Assembly (NCBI RefSeq): GCF_001894825.1 | Contig: NZ_BCWY01000009.1 | Span: 37,677-101,676 of the forward strand | Direction: 5' to 3' | Origin: Rhodococcus jostii NBRC 16295 | GTDB taxonomy: Bacteria > Actinomycetota > Actinomycetes > Mycobacteriales > Mycobacteriaceae | Length of the DNA: 64,000 nucleotides | Shown here: positions 1 through 9,325 of the stretch, piece by piece | Numbering within the stretch: the stretch's first letter is position 1 | How the letters are laid out: each line of letters begins with the position of its first letter | Translations under genes and position numbers: made by a program | The notes under the pieces: generated by a model | The model's input: only the letters and a program-made list of their open reading frames with translations | Database searches by the model: none | What the model was told of the DNA's origin: nothing

Positions 1-928
1 TGGTGGCGCCGGTGAATTCGACCTCGGTGATGTGGCCCTTGAACAGTCCGTGCTCGGGGGCGACGAAGTCGAGGTTTTCCGGGCGCAGGGACACCGCCAG
101 CCGGTCACCGGCGGTGACGGGCCCGAAGTCCGGCAACGGCGCGGTCAATTCGGTCCCGTCCGCGAGGCCCACCCGTGCGGAGTCGGCATCGACCGCGAGC
201 ACCACCACTGCGGAGACGTTGCTTCGGCCGATGAAGCGGGCAACGAATTCCGTTGCGGGGCGGTGGTAAATCGTCTGCGGGGAGGCGATCTGGTGGACCC
301 GGCCGGCGTCGAGGACCGCGATCCGGTCACTCATCGCCATCGCCTCGGCCTGATCATGGGTGACGTAGATCGAGGTAATGCCCGCTTCGGTCTGCACGCG
401 GCGGATCTGGGTGCGGGTCTCCTCCCGCAGCTTGGCGTCCAGGTTCGACAAGGGCTCGTCCAGCAGCAGCACCGACGGCGAGATCACGACCGCGCGGGCC
501 AGGGCGACGCGTTGCTGCTGCCCCCCGGAGAGTTGCTCGATGCGGCGGTCCTCGTAGCCGGCGAGACCGACCTGCGCGAGGGCGTCGGTGATACGCCGAC
601 CGCGGCCCGTCTTGTCGATCTTGCGGGCCTTGAGACCGTACGCGACGTTCTCGGCGACGCTCATGTGCGGAAACAGCGCATAGTTCTGGAACACCATGCC
701 GGTGTCCCGCTTGTTCGGCGGCATGGTGGTGACGTCCTTGTCCCCGAAAAGCACCCGGCCGCTGGTCGGGGGAACGAAGCCGGCGATGATCCGCAGCAGC
801 GTCGACTTCCCACAGCCGGAGGGGCCCAGGAGGGTGAACAGCTCACCGGCGGCGATGGTGGTGTCCATCTGGATGGTCGTGGTCGTGCCGTAGTTCTTGT
901 GAATGTCGTCGAGTTTGATCGGTATCAC
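1..928 (-). CDS. ABC transporter ATP-binding protein, partial (3' end outside window)
   Basis: This is the ATPase of an importer of the iron(III)/spermidine/putrescine/2-aminoethylphosphonate type; it would drive uptake of the ligand bound by the lipoprotein encoded just upstream. About 309 residues are visible. Walker A GPSGCGKST is at residues 35-43, followed by the signature LSGGQQQR, Walker B LLLDEP and the switch motif VTHDQAEA. The C-terminal part begins a TOBE domain (GHITEVEFTG) that runs off the window. The GTG start at 928 is the first in-frame start; no strong ribosome site is visible. It lies about 40 nt downstream of the binding-protein gene, so one operon is likely, and the permease gene should follow outside the window. 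The substrate cannot be told from the sequence. Confidence 0.9.
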   Translation of the reverse strand, partial: MIPIKLDDIHKNYGTTTTIQMDTTIAAGELFTLLGPSGCGKSTLLRIIAGFVPPTSGRVLFGDKDVTTMPPNKRDTGMVFQNYALFPHMSVAENVAYGLKARKIDKTGRGRRITDALAQVGLAGYEDRRIEQLSGGQQQRVALARAVVISPSVLLLDEPLSNLDAKLREETRTQIRRVQTEAGITSIYVTHDQAEAMAMSDRIAVLDAGRVHQIASPQTIYHRPATEFVARFIGRSNVSAVVVLAVDADSARVGLADGTELTAPLPDFGPVTAGDRLAVSLRPENLDFVAPEHGLFKGHITEVEFTGAT

Positions 929-969
929 GGCGAATGCTCCAGTGAAAAGAGGTGGGTACGGGGTCGAGT

Positions 970-2004
970 TCAGCTGCGGTTCTTGATGTTCTGGACCCAG
1001 TAGTCCATCCATCCGGCTTCGAATTCGTTGATCGTGTGCCAGTCGACCGGCATCTCGTCGAGTCCGACCTCGGCCAGCCAGGACGGAGGCTGCTCGAGCG
1101 GCACGGTCGGAAGTTGAAAGGACTTGTCCGCCAACATCTGCTGAGTGGTCGGTTGGAGGAGGAAGTTCAGGAAGGTGTCGGCGGTCTCCCCGTGCGGTCC
1201 GTCCTTGATCTTGCCGACCCCATCGAGCAAAACGGGGGCGCCCGAGGCGGGCATGACCGGAGTGAACGGAGCGCCCTTGCTGCGCTGGACGAGGATGTCC
1301 TGCAGATTCCAGATGCTGACCGGGGCCTCCTGCCGTTGGATGCGCAGGTAAAGATCGCTCGGGTTGGCCGGATAGTCCTTGGTGTTGCGGTCCAGCGCTC
1401 GCAGGAAGTCGTAGCCGGCATCGGGTGCGCCGGTCTCGGCCGCGGCGCGGCCGATCAGGGCCGAGAAGATGCTGCGCATCGTGCCGGACGCGGCGACGTC
1501 GCGGAGCAAGATCTTTCCCTGCATGTCGGGTTCGACCAGGTCACCCCAGTCTTTCGGTGCCTGCTCGGGGGTGAGCATCGTGTTGTTGTAGAAGATGACC
1601 TCGGCCATCCGCATCTCACCGAGCCACAGATTGTCCGCCCCGCGGTACTGCTCGGGGACCCGGTCGATCACCTCAGCCGGCGGAGGGGTGAGTAGATCGG
1701 CGTCGACGCCCTGCCCGAACTGCTGGGAGGTTCCGCCCCACCAGATGTCCGCCTGCGGGCGGTTCTTCTCGGCGCGGACACGCTGCAGGACTTCGCTGGC
1801 ACCGAGTGTGAGCATCTGCACCCGCCCCTTGTACTCCGGATGGGCGGCCTCGAAGGCGTCGACGACCTGCTGGGCGATGACCTTCGGCCGCGAGGTGTAG
1901 ATGGTCAGGGCCACCGAGTTCGGTCCCGAGGACAGCCCGCACGCGGACAGGCCCAGGACCAGGGCCGTAATGACGCCCAAGGCGGCGATCAGCCGGATCC
2001 TCAT
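970..2004 (-). CDS. ABC transporter substrate-binding lipoprotein
   Basis: A 344-residue periplasmic-binding-protein type 2 family member. The N terminus is a lipoprotein signal with a hydrophobic stretch and lipobox LSAC (Cys22), so it should be tethered to the outer face of the membrane. The mature part has the beta-strand start LTIYTSRPK and the segment ADIWWGGTSQQF, typical of the binding proteins for ferric iron, putrescine/thiamine and phosphonates. It stands first in an operon with the ATPase at 1-928. The ATG start at 2004 follows AGGAGCACTTC, a clear ribosome site. Ligand unknown; iron is only one option. Confidence 0.88.
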   Translation of the reverse strand: MRIRLIAALGVITALVLGLSACGLSSGPNSVALTIYTSRPKVIAQQVVDAFEAAHPEYKGRVQMLTLGASEVLQRVRAEKNRPQADIWWGGTSQQFGQGVDADLLTPPPAEVIDRVPEQYRGADNLWLGEMRMAEVIFYNNTMLTPEQAPKDWGDLVEPDMQGKILLRDVAASGTMRSIFSALIGRAAAETGAPDAGYDFLRALDRNTKDYPANPSDLYLRIQRQEAPVSIWNLQDILVQRSKGAPFTPVMPASGAPVLLDGVGKIKDGPHGETADTFLNFLLQPTTQQMLADKSFQLPTVPLEQPPSWLAEVGLDEMPVDWHTINEFEAGWMDYWVQNIKNRS

Positions 2005-2102
2005 GAAGTGCTCCTACCTTCCGAGCACGACCTTCGGCCGCCTCGCTGTGCTGAGCCGGAGCTCCCGAGATGTGGAGTCGATCCGGCTTCGTAAGAATGT
2101 GA

Positions 2103-2114
2103 TAGATCGATCTA
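2103..2114. promoter_or_regulatory. Palindrome TAGATCGATCTA upstream of the ABC importer
   Basis: A perfect 12-bp palindrome lies about 100 bp upstream of the lipoprotein start in the non-coding stretch 2005-2250. It could be an operator for a dimeric regulator. No regulator gene is adjacent in the window, so the assignment is weak. Confidence 0.3.
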
Positions 2115-2249
2115 CCAGACGATCTGTGACCTAGATAACCACCCTCCATCGCGGCTGTCAACCCCGGACTTCGGCGACAGTGAATTCCGAAAACCACCCG
2201 TGCCTGCGCGGCCGAATACCGCGAAACCATGACCTACCAGGCCGAGCGC

Positions 2250-3115
2250 GGCGAGCTCGCGGCCTGTACTCCCACATCGATGCCGCCGCCCAGTTGGACG
2301 AGTACCGCGACGTCCTGGACTCCTCGACCCGGAAACGCGTGCGGAAGACGCTCGACAAATCCGGGGCGCGACAGCCTGAAGGCGCTGTCCAAACTCACCA
2401 CTCTGGTGGACGGGCAGCCGCGGATCGTGAGCACGCCACCGCTGATCGTGCCGATCGAGGAGATCTTCAGCGAAACCGAAGCCGAACAGGTCGACTGGGA
2501 GCTGATCCGGCGACTGCGCGACGACCGTGACACTCTGCAGCCGCCCGACGTGTCCTGTTCGATCGATTCGAGTACCTGTAACGGCACGGAAAGTCGTAGG
2601 GGTGGGCAGTGTCGGCACCCGGGCCTGGATCATCCTGCTCCGCGGCCCGGATGGCGACCCGCTGTTCCTGCAGGCCAAGGAGGCGCAACCGTCGGTCCTC
2701 GCCGGATACCTGGACGGCCCGGCCTTCACGAACCAGGGCGAACGCGTCGTGACCGGGCAACCGCTGATGCAGGCGGCCGGCGACATCCTCCTCGGCTGGC
2801 AGCAGGGTCCCGACACCGACGGCGTGGTGCGGGACTTCTACATTTGCCAACTGCGCGACGGCAAAGGATCCGCCGTCATCGAAGCCATGAATCCCGACAC
2901 CACGGCCCTCTACGGCCGGCTGTGCGCCCGGGCACTCGCGTACGCACATGCCCGCGCAGGCGACCGGTTCGCCATCGCCGGCTACCTCGATTCGGACGAC
3001 GATTTCGACAAAGCGCTGACCGCATTCGCCGAAACCTACGCCGACCAGAACGAACCACGCCGCGCTACGGAAGGCGATCGACGACGGCCGGATCACCGCG
3101 CACCAGGGAGCATGA
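2250..3115 (+). pseudogene. Decayed DUF2252-family gene (5' truncated, several frameshifts)
   Basis: Pieces of a DUF2252 protein can be read in order but in changing frames. From about 2267 one frame gives YSHIDAAAQLDEYRD; from 2367 the next gives DSLKALSKLTTLVDGQPRI; at 2555-2578 another gives LFDRFEYL and a stop; from about 2590 a fourth gives ARKVVGVGSVGTRAW and continues to YADQNE near 3055; a last shift gives ALRKAIDDGRITAHQGA and a TGA at 3113-3115. At least four frame changes separate them. The N-terminal third of the family, expected upstream, is missing. The order and content match the C-terminal two thirds of DUF2252, a family of unknown biochemical function, so this is a relic and not a set of small genes. 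Confidence 0.8.
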
Positions 3116-3226
3116 TGTCGAGCGACAACAGATCCGCCCCCGACCTGTACTCGACTCCCGGCGCTGTTCGGCACGGGCGGGCGTTCGCGTTCGCGAGGGC
3201 GCCAGCAAGGCCGACGCAGCCCGCGG

Positions 3227-5314
3227 TCAGTTCCGGCTCAGCCGTGCGGGATCCAGATCCAGTCTTCGCAGCAGCTGGGCGTTGAGTGCGACGACGATGG
3301 TGGAGATCGACATCAGGATCGCCGCGACGGCCGGGGAGATCGCGACCCCGGCGAATGCGAGGACACCGGCGGCAAGCGGCACCGCAATGATGTTGTAGCC
3401 GGTGGCCCACACCAGGTTCTGCCACATCTTGCGGTAGCTGGCCTGCGACAGGTCGATGATCGACAGCACCGCGCGGGGGTCGTCGGCGGCGAGGACGACA
3501 CCGGCCGATTCGATGGCGACGTCCGTGCCCGCCCCGATGGCGACGCCGACGTCCGCGCGGGCGAGTGCGGGCGCGTCGTTGACGCCGTCGCCGACCATCG
3601 CCACCCGATGGCCGCGCTGTTGCAGCGCAGCCACTTCGGCGTCCTTGTTCTCCGGCAGCACGTCGGCGAACGCCTCGTCGATCCCGAGATCGGCGGCGAC
3701 GGCGTCGGCGACCTGGCGGGCGTCGCCGGTGATCATCGCGACCTTCACGCCGCGGGCGTGCAGCGCGTCGATCGCCTGGCGGGACTCCTCGCGTACGGCG
3801 TCCTCGAGCGCCACCGCACCGAGCACCTTGCCGTCGCGGACGACGTGGAGGACGGAGGCGCCGCGGTCGATCCAGGCACTAGTGGTGGCCGTGATGTCTT
3901 CGGGGACAGCCACTCCGACCTCGGCCAGCATTGCGGGCCCACCGACCGCGACCTCCTCGCCGTCGACCCTCGCGCGCACCCCGCGGCCGGGCAGCGACCG
4001 GAAGTCGGTGGCGGTGCGTCGTTCGTCCGCGGGCACCTTCGCGGCCGCTTCGGCGACGATGGCCCGCGCGACCGGGTGCTCGCTGTCGGCCTCCACCGCC
4101 GCGGCGAGGGCCAGCAGTTCGGTCTCGCCGACACCGGCGGTGGCGACGACACCCCTGACCGCGTGCCGGCCCTGGGTGAGGGTGCCGGTCTTGTCGAACA
4201 GGACGACGTCGACGTTCCGCATACGTTCGAGCGCCAGCCGGTCCTTCACCAGCACCCCCGCCTTCGCGGCGCGCTCGGTGGAAATGGCGATCACGAGGGG
4301 TATCGCCAGGCCGAGGGCGTGCGGGCAGGCGATCACCAGAACCGTCACGGTCCGGACGACGGCCTCGTCCACGTTGCCGAGCAGCGACCACACGACGAAC
4401 GTGAGAAGTCCTGCGATCGAGGCGAAGTAGAACAGGAACGCCGCGGCGCGGTCGGCGAGGGCCTGGGCACGGGACGAGGACGACTGCGCGTCCGCGACCA
4501 GTCGCCGGATGCCGGCGAGGGCGGTGTCCTCCCCCACCGCGCCCACCTGGATTCGCAGTGCGCTGTCCGTGGCGACGGTGCCCGCGACGACGGTGTCACC
4601 GACCGACCGTGGGACGGGAGTGGATTCGCCGGTGATCATCGACTCGTCGACCTCCGCGCGGCCGTCCTCGACGGTGCCGTCGGCGGGGATGCGGCCGCCG
4701 GCCCGGACGAGTACCCGGTCGCCCGTGGCGAGTTCGGAGACGGGCACCTCGGTGACGCCGTCGTCGGTGACCTTGTCGGCGGTGTCCGGCAGCAGCGCGG
4801 CGAGCGCGTCGAGGGCGCCGGACGCCGACCCCAGCGCCCGCATCTCCAGCCAGTGACCGAGCAGCATGATCACGATGAGAAGCGCCAGTTCCCACCAGAA
4901 GTCGAGGTCGAACCCGCCGATCTCCAGCGTGGTGACCCACGACGCGAGGAACGCGACCGTGATCGCCATGCCGATCAGCAGCATCATGCCCGGCTGCCGC
5001 GACTTCAGTTCGCTCCACGCGCCGGTGAGGAACGGCGCGCCGCCGTAGAAGAAGATCACGGTACCGACCACCGGCGGAATCCAGGACGCCCCGGGAAAGT
5101 CGGGGACGGGGTAGCCGAGGAGGTCGGCGAACATGTGGCTGAACACCACCACCGGCACCGACAGCGCCAGGCTTACCCAGAACTTCTGGCGGAACACCTC
5201 ACCGTGCGCCCCGTGACCGGCGTGCCGATCGGTGTGGCCGCTGTGTGCGTCGTGACTGTCGTGTCCGGTGTGCCGGACCTGTTCCACTTCCTGCTGCTGG
5301 TGATCGTGAGACAT
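3227..5314 (-). CDS. copB: CopB-type copper-translocating P-type ATPase
   Basis: A 695-residue P1B ATPase that should export copper (or silver) from the cytoplasm. The N terminus is rich in histidine (residues 15-38) and carries no CxxC metal domain. Visible catalytic parts are TGES (228-231), phosphorylation motif DKTGTLT (374-380), SEHP (411-414) and [10 protein letters not shown] (573-582). The transmembrane metal site is CPH (330-332), the mark of the CopB (P1B-3) class, unlike the CPC of CopA upstream. It is the last gene of the copper operon, 36 nt after csoR. Two exporters with different metal sites in one operon suggests handling of both Cu(I) and Cu(II) or Ag(I). Confidence 0.93.
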   Translation of the reverse strand: MSHDHQQQEVEQVRHTGHDSHDAHSGHTDRHAGHGAHGEVFRQKFWVSLALSVPVVVFSHMFADLLGYPVPDFPGASWIPPVVGTVIFFYGGAPFLTGAWSELKSRQPGMMLLIGMAITVAFLASWVTTLEIGGFDLDFWWELALLIVIMLLGHWLEMRALGSASGALDALAALLPDTADKVTDDGVTEVPVSELATGDRVLVRAGGRIPADGTVEDGRAEVDESMITGESTPVPRSVGDTVVAGTVATDSALRIQVGAVGEDTALAGIRRLVADAQSSSSRAQALADRAAAFLFYFASIAGLLTFVVWSLLGNVDEAVVRTVTVLVIACPHALGLAIPLVIAISTERAAKAGVLVKDRLALERMRNVDVVLFDKTGTLTQGRHAVRGVVATAGVGETELLALAAAVEADSEHPVARAIVAEAAAKVPADERRTATDFRSLPGRGVRARVDGEEVAVGGPAMLAEVGVAVPEDITATTSAWIDRGASVLHVVRDGKVLGAVALEDAVREESRQAIDALHARGVKVAMITGDARQVADAVAADLGIDEAFADVLPENKDAEVAALQQRGHRVAMVGDGVNDAPALARADVGVAIGAGTDVAIESAGVVLAADDPRAVLSIIDLSQASYRKMWQNLVWATGYNIIAVPLAAGVLAFAGVAISPAVAAILMSISTIVVALNAQLLRRLDLDPARLSRN

Positions 5315-5350
5315 GCCTGCTCCCTCGGAAGCTGCTCTCGGGGTCTGGTT

Positions 5351-5671
5351 TCAGGAACGCACCAGTCGTGCGATGGCGTCGGTGGCTTCCTTGATCTTCG
5401 CGTCCGCCTCGGTTCCGCCCGCGACGGCGGCGTCGACGACGCAGTGGCTGATGTGGTCTTCGAGCAGACCCAGTGCCACGGCCTGCAGCGCCTTCGTCAT
5501 CGCGGAGACCTGGGTGAGGATGTCGATGCAGTACTTCTCGTCCTCGACCATCCGCTGGAGGCCCCGCGCCTGACCCTCGATGCGGCGCAGGCGCTTGAGG
5601 TAGTCGTCCTTGGCGCTGATGTACCCGTGACCGGCTGCGTGGTCGTGGTCGGTGTTCGGTTGCTCGGTCAT
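5351..5671 (-). CDS. csoR: CsoR-type copper-sensing repressor
   Basis: A 106-residue DUF156/CsoR-family DNA-binding repressor that releases DNA when Cu(I) binds. The ligands are Cys48, His73 and Cys77 with spacing of 25 and 4, as in Mycobacterium tuberculosis CsoR. The N terminus has extra histidines ([13 protein letters not shown] run at residues 9-15). The ATG at 5671 overlaps the copA stop by 4 nt, which fixes the start; the same frame stays open far upstream inside copA but that part is antisense-type noise. Sitting inside the operon it should control, it probably regulates the whole set from the promoter near 9206. Confidence 0.94.
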   Translation of the reverse strand: MTEQPNTDHDHAAGHGYISAKDDYLKRLRRIEGQARGLQRMVEDEKYCIDILTQVSAMTKALQAVALGLLEDHISHCVVDAAVAGGTEADAKIKEATDAIARLVRS

Positions 5672-7941
5672 GATTGTTCCCCTCGGGTGGGAGTGGTCAG
5701 GGGCTGGAAGCGGCGCAGTCGCAGGCTGTTGCTCACGACGAACACCGAAGAGAATGCCATGGCGGCACCGGCCAGCATGGGGTTGAGCAGACCTGCCGCC
5801 GCCAACGGCAACGCCGCGACGTTGTAGGCGAAGGCCCAGAACAGGTTTCCCTTGATCGTGCTCAACGTCGTGCGAGACAGGCGGATCGCGTCGGCCGCGG
5901 CCCGGAGGTCGCCGCGCACCAGCGTGAGGTCGCTGGCCTCGATGGCCACGTCCGTGCCGGTCCCCATGGCGAGACCGAGGTCGGCCTGCGCGAGCGCGGC
6001 GGCGTCGTTGACCCCGTCGCCGACCATCGCGACCACCTTGCCCTCGGCCTGCAGACGCTTGATCGCGTCGACCTTGTCCTGGGGCAGTAGCTCCGCGATG
6101 ACCTCGTCGATACCGACCTGGTCGGCGATGGCCCGGGCCGCGGACCTGTTGTCGCCGGTGAGCATGATCGGGGTGAGACCGAGTTCGCGGAACTGCGACA
6201 CCGCCTCGCGGGACGTCGGTTTGACGGTATCGGCAACCACGAGCACGCCGCGCGACTGGCCGTCCCAACCGATCCCGACTGCCGTTCTGCCCTCCGACTC
6301 GGCCGCGTCGACCGCGCGCTGCAACTCGGGGGTGAGGTGCAGCGACCAGTCGCGGAGCAGCTTCGCGCGGCCGATGACCACCGCGTGGCCGTCGATCATG
6401 CCCTGGACGCCGAGCCCGGCGACGTTGGTGAACTGGTCGACTTCCGGGAGAGTCGTCAACCGTTCCCTCGCGCCGCGGGTGATCGCTCGTGCGATGGGGT
6501 GCTCGGACGCGTCCTCGAGCGCGCCGGCGAACCGGAGAACCTGCTCCTCGTCCTGCCCGTCCGCGGCGACCACCGCGTGCAGCGACATCGTGCCGGTGGT
6601 GACGGTGCCGGTCTTGTCGACCACCACCGTGTCGACTCGCCGCGTCGATTCCAGAACCTCGGGTCCCTTGATCAGGATGCCCAGCTGCGCCCCGCGTCCG
6701 GTGCCCACCATGAGGGCGGTCGGGGTGGCGAGTCCGAGCGCGCACGGGCACGCGATGATGAGGACGGCGACGGCGGCCGTGAACGCGGCGGCAATCGAAC
6801 CGCCGGTGCCGATCCAGAATCCGAGGGTCGCGACCGACAGCGCGATCACGATCGGGACGAAGATCCCGGAGATCCGATCGGCCAGTCGTTGCACCTCGGC
6901 CTTGCCGGTCTGCGCGTCCTCGACCATCCACGCCATCTGCGCGAGCTGGGTGTCCGATCCGATCCGGCTGGCGCGAACCACGATTCGGCCACCGACGTTG
7001 ACGGTGGCACCGGCCACCTCGGAGTCCGGTGACACCTCGACGGGCACGGATTCACCGGTCAGCATCGACGCGTCCACCGCCGACGAGCCTTCGACGACGA
7101 CGCCGTCGGTGGCGATCTTCTCACCGGGACGGACCACGAAGAGGTCGCCGACCTCGAGCCGGTCGATGCCGATCAGCTGTTCGGTGCCGTCACGCAGCAC
7201 CGACACTTCCTTCGCGCCCAGTTCGAGCAGTGCCCGCAGCGCCGCCCCCGCCCGCCGTTTGGCGCGGGCCTCGAAGTAGCGGCCGGCCAGGATGAACGTG
7301 GTGACGCCGGCGGCGGCCTCGAGGTAGATGTTGCCGGTCCCGTCGACGCGCGCGATGGTGAGCTCGAACGGGTGCGTCATCCCCGGCATGCCGGCGGTGC
7401 CCCAGAACAGCGCATACAGCGACCAGCCGAACGCGGCGAGCGTGCCCATCGACACCAGGGTGTCCATCGTCGCCGTGCCGTGCCGCAGGTTCGTCCAGGC
7501 GGCCTTGTGGAACGGCCACGCACCCCACACGACGACGGGGGCGGCGACGGTCAGCGAGAGCCACTGCCAGTTGGTGAACTGCAGCGCCGGGATCATCGCC
7601 ATCGCGATGACCGGCACCGTCAGCACCGCCGACACCAGCAGCCGCTGCCGCAGTTCCGCCGCCGGATCCTCGTCCTCCGGCGTCGGGGGCTTCACCTCGG
7701 GCAGCCGCGCCGTGTACCCGGCCTGCTCCACCGTGGCGACCAGATCCTCCGGCGACACGTCGGCGGCGTCGTAGTGGACGCGGGCCTTCTCCGTCGCATA
7801 GTTGACGGTCGCGGTGACGCCGTCGAGTTTGTTCAGCTTGCGCTCGATGCGGTTGGCGCACGACGCGCAGGTCATGCCGCCGATGGCCAGTTCGATTTGG
7901 GAGTCGGGCGGTGCCGCGATGTCGGTGGAGCGGGTCATCAC
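5668..7941 (-). CDS. copA: CopA copper-exporting P-type ATPase
   Basis: A 757-residue P1B-1 ATPase for Cu(I) export. One N-terminal heavy-metal-associated domain carries MTCASC (23-28). The membrane metal site is CPC (398-400), and DKTGT is at 442-446, followed by HP and GDGVND motifs. It should take copper from the CopZ-like chaperone encoded at 8953-9159. The start overlaps the stop of the gene at 7938 by 4 nt, and its end overlaps csoR by 4 nt, showing translational coupling. Confidence 0.95.
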   Translation of the reverse strand: MMTRSTDIAAPPDSQIELAIGGMTCASCANRIERKLNKLDGVTATVNYATEKARVHYDAADVSPEDLVATVEQAGYTARLPEVKPPTPEDEDPAAELRQRLLVSAVLTVPVIAMAMIPALQFTNWQWLSLTVAAPVVVWGAWPFHKAAWTNLRHGTATMDTLVSMGTLAAFGWSLYALFWGTAGMPGMTHPFELTIARVDGTGNIYLEAAAGVTTFILAGRYFEARAKRRAGAALRALLELGAKEVSVLRDGTEQLIGIDRLEVGDLFVVRPGEKIATDGVVVEGSSAVDASMLTGESVPVEVSPDSEVAGATVNVGGRIVVRASRIGSDTQLAQMAWMVEDAQTGKAEVQRLADRISGIFVPIVIALSVATLGFWIGTGGSIAAAFTAAVAVLIIACPCALGLATPTALMVGTGRGAQLGILIKGPEVLESTRRVDTVVVDKTGTVTTGTMSLHAVVAADGQDEEQVLRFAGALEDASEHPIARAITRGARERLTTLPEVDQFTNVAGLGVQGMIDGHAVVIGRAKLLRDWSLHLTPELQRAVDAAESEGRTAVGIGWDGQSRGVLVVADTVKPTSREAVSQFRELGLTPIMLTGDNRSAARAIADQVGIDEVIAELLPQDKVDAIKRLQAEGKVVAMVGDGVNDAAALAQADLGLAMGTGTDVAIEASDLTLVRGDLRAAADAIRLSRTTLSTIKGNLFWAFAYNVAALPLAAAGLLNPMLAGAAMAFSSVFVVSNSLRLRRFQPLTTPTRGEQS

Positions 7942-8843
7942 TTCTCCTCCGGTGCGGCGGTCACGGTGAACTCGGCGGTGTGGACGGCGCCGGCGTGCTG
8001 GAAGTCCAGGAACAGCCGGTAGTCGCCGGCGCTGGGTGCGGTGACGGCGAAGTCGATCCCCGGACCCGCCGCGGTGACGCCGTCGCCGGGATGCCCGTCC
8101 GGGTGCACGTGCAGGTATCCGAGGTCGGTGGTGCGCAGCGCCACCAGGTGACCGTATGCGCCGAGGTACGGCTGCAGATCGGTCACGGGCTGTCCGTCGC
8201 GGCTCACCGACAGCGTCACGTTCGACGTCTCGCCCGGTCGGAGCATGCCGTCGAGAGCGACGGTGTAGCCGTCCACGGTGGCGGTCGGTGTGGCAGCGGG
8301 AAGTTCCTGCGGGTCGTAGGTGCCCGCGACGCGGAGGTCCGTGCCCAGCGTGAGTGCCTCGTCGCCGGCCGGGGTGAAGTCCGCGAACACCCGGTAGTCG
8401 CCGCCGCGCCCGACGTCGAGGGGAACGCTCCAGGTGCCGGTCGCGTCGAGCGTCGGATGAACGTGCTGGAATCCGGCGAGATCCCGGCGCACGACGATCA
8501 GGTGCAGCAGTTTCTCGTGCTCCACGGTGTAGTCGGTAACGGGTACCCCCGTCGGGTCCGTGATCCGGAACTGCAGCGGGACCGCGGGACCGGCGGTGAC
8601 CTGGTCGGATGCGAGTTCGAGGGTGTAGCCGTCGGCGGTGGGCGTCAGTCCGCCCGGGGTCGCGTCCGCGACGGCGTCATGGCTTGCCGTGTCATGGCTC
8701 GCCGTGCCGTGTCCGTCGTCCTCCGCAATGTGCGCGGCGGGCTCGGCGACATCCGGGCCGGCGACCGACCCGAGCGCGAGCGCGGCGCCGAAGATCACGA
8801 CGAGGCCGACGGTGAATCCGGCGAACTTGCCGGTTGCGTTCAT
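7938..8843 (-). CDS. Membrane-anchored copper-operon protein, function unknown
   Basis: A 301-residue protein with one N-terminal membrane segment (about residues 8-28) and a large outer part. It holds two internally similar halves, each with a short HVHP motif (QHVHPTLD and LHVHPDGH) and a beta-rich segment of the form DYRVFADF or DYRLFLDF. Methionines and histidines could bind metal, but no known enzyme motif is seen. Similar proteins occur in actinobacterial copper operons. Start ATG 8843 has AGGAG nearby. The frame is open upstream through the 27-bp repeats to about 9002, but that would overlap copZ, so the shorter form is preferred. A role in periplasmic copper binding is inference. Confidence 0.75.
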   Translation of the reverse strand: MNATGKFAGFTVGLVVIFGAALALGSVAGPDVAEPAAHIAEDDGHGTASHDTASHDAVADATPGGLTPTADGYTLELASDQVTAGPAVPLQFRITDPTGVPVTDYTVEHEKLLHLIVVRRDLAGFQHVHPTLDATGTWSVPLDVGRGGDYRVFADFTPAGDEALTLGTDLRVAGTYDPQELPAATPTATVDGYTVALDGMLRPGETSNVTLSVSRDGQPVTDLQPYLGAYGHLVALRTTDLGYLHVHPDGHPGDGVTAAGPGIDFAVTAPSAGDYRLFLDFQHAGAVHTAEFTVTAAPEEK

Positions 8844-8864
8844 GACGGGCTCCTGTGGTGGAGT

Positions 8865-8961
8865 GGCCGGCTCAGCCGGCTGTGCTGGAGATGCCGGCTC
8901 AGCCGGCTGTGCTGGAGATGCCGGCTCAGCCGGCTGTGCTGGAGATGCCGGCTCAGCCGGC
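8865..8961. repeat. 27-bp tandem repeat array with internal palindrome
   Basis: Three exact 27-bp copies (8881-8907, 8908-8934, 8935-8961) plus a partial copy from 8865. Each copy includes GCCGGCTCAGCCGGC, a 6-bp inverted repeat around TCA, so four hairpins can form between copZ and the next gene. The copZ stop codon lies inside the last copy. The array occupies most of the 109-nt leader of the downstream gene. Confidence 0.95.
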
Positions 8962-9159
8962 GACGGAATATCCGGCTTCCTCGACCGCACCCGCGACGGC
9001 ACTCGGATCGAGGTCGGTGGTGCTGTCGATGACGACCTTGCCGGTGGCCAGGTCGACGTCCACGGAGGTGACGCCGGGGAGGGCGCTGATCTCCTCGGTA
9101 ACCGAGGACACGCAGTGGTCGCAGGTCATGCCGGTCACGGTGACGCTCGAGGTGCTCAC
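8953..9159 (-). CDS. copZ: CopZ-like copper chaperone (heavy-metal-associated domain)
   Basis: A 68-residue single HMA domain with the Cu(I)-binding motif MTCDHC near the N terminus and the fold ending GYSVAG. It should carry copper to the exporter CopA. The GTG at 9159 with AGAGG about 8 nt upstream gives the usual chaperone length; the frame continues to 9207 but that would add an unusual leader. It is the first gene of the copper operon and ends inside a 27-bp repeat. Confidence 0.92.
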   Translation of the reverse strand: MSTSSVTVTGMTCDHCVSSVTEEISALPGVTSVDVDLATGKVVIDSTTDLDPSAVAGAVEEAGYSVAG

Positions 9160-9205
9160 AGTTCTGCCTCTCTTCGGGATATCGATGCCGTATCTGAGAA
9201 CTACC

Positions 9206-9222
9206 ATACCCCCCTACCGTAT
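9206..9222. promoter_or_regulatory. Candidate CsoR operator
   Basis: The site has ATAC and GTAT arms flanking a C-rich core (ATACCCCCCTACCGTAT). This is the general form of CsoR operators. It lies 47 bp upstream of the copZ start and is the only such site I see in the 166-bp gap 9160-9325. The match is by eye. Confidence 0.6.
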
Positions 9223-9325
9223 TTCCGCAAGCGTGTGCCGCGTCCCGCGTGCCCTCACACACACGCCCGGAAAAGTGATTGAGTGAGGTACCGCATCTCA
9301 CCCCACTGGGAAACGGAGCCCGGCA

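Noticed and set aside
8865..8961. Possible CRISPR array, or translated N-terminal repeats of the next gene from about 9002
   Set aside because: Units have no spacers. Translation through them would overlap copZ and add a Pro-Ala-Glu leader before the membrane segment, while ATG 8843 has a good ribosome site.
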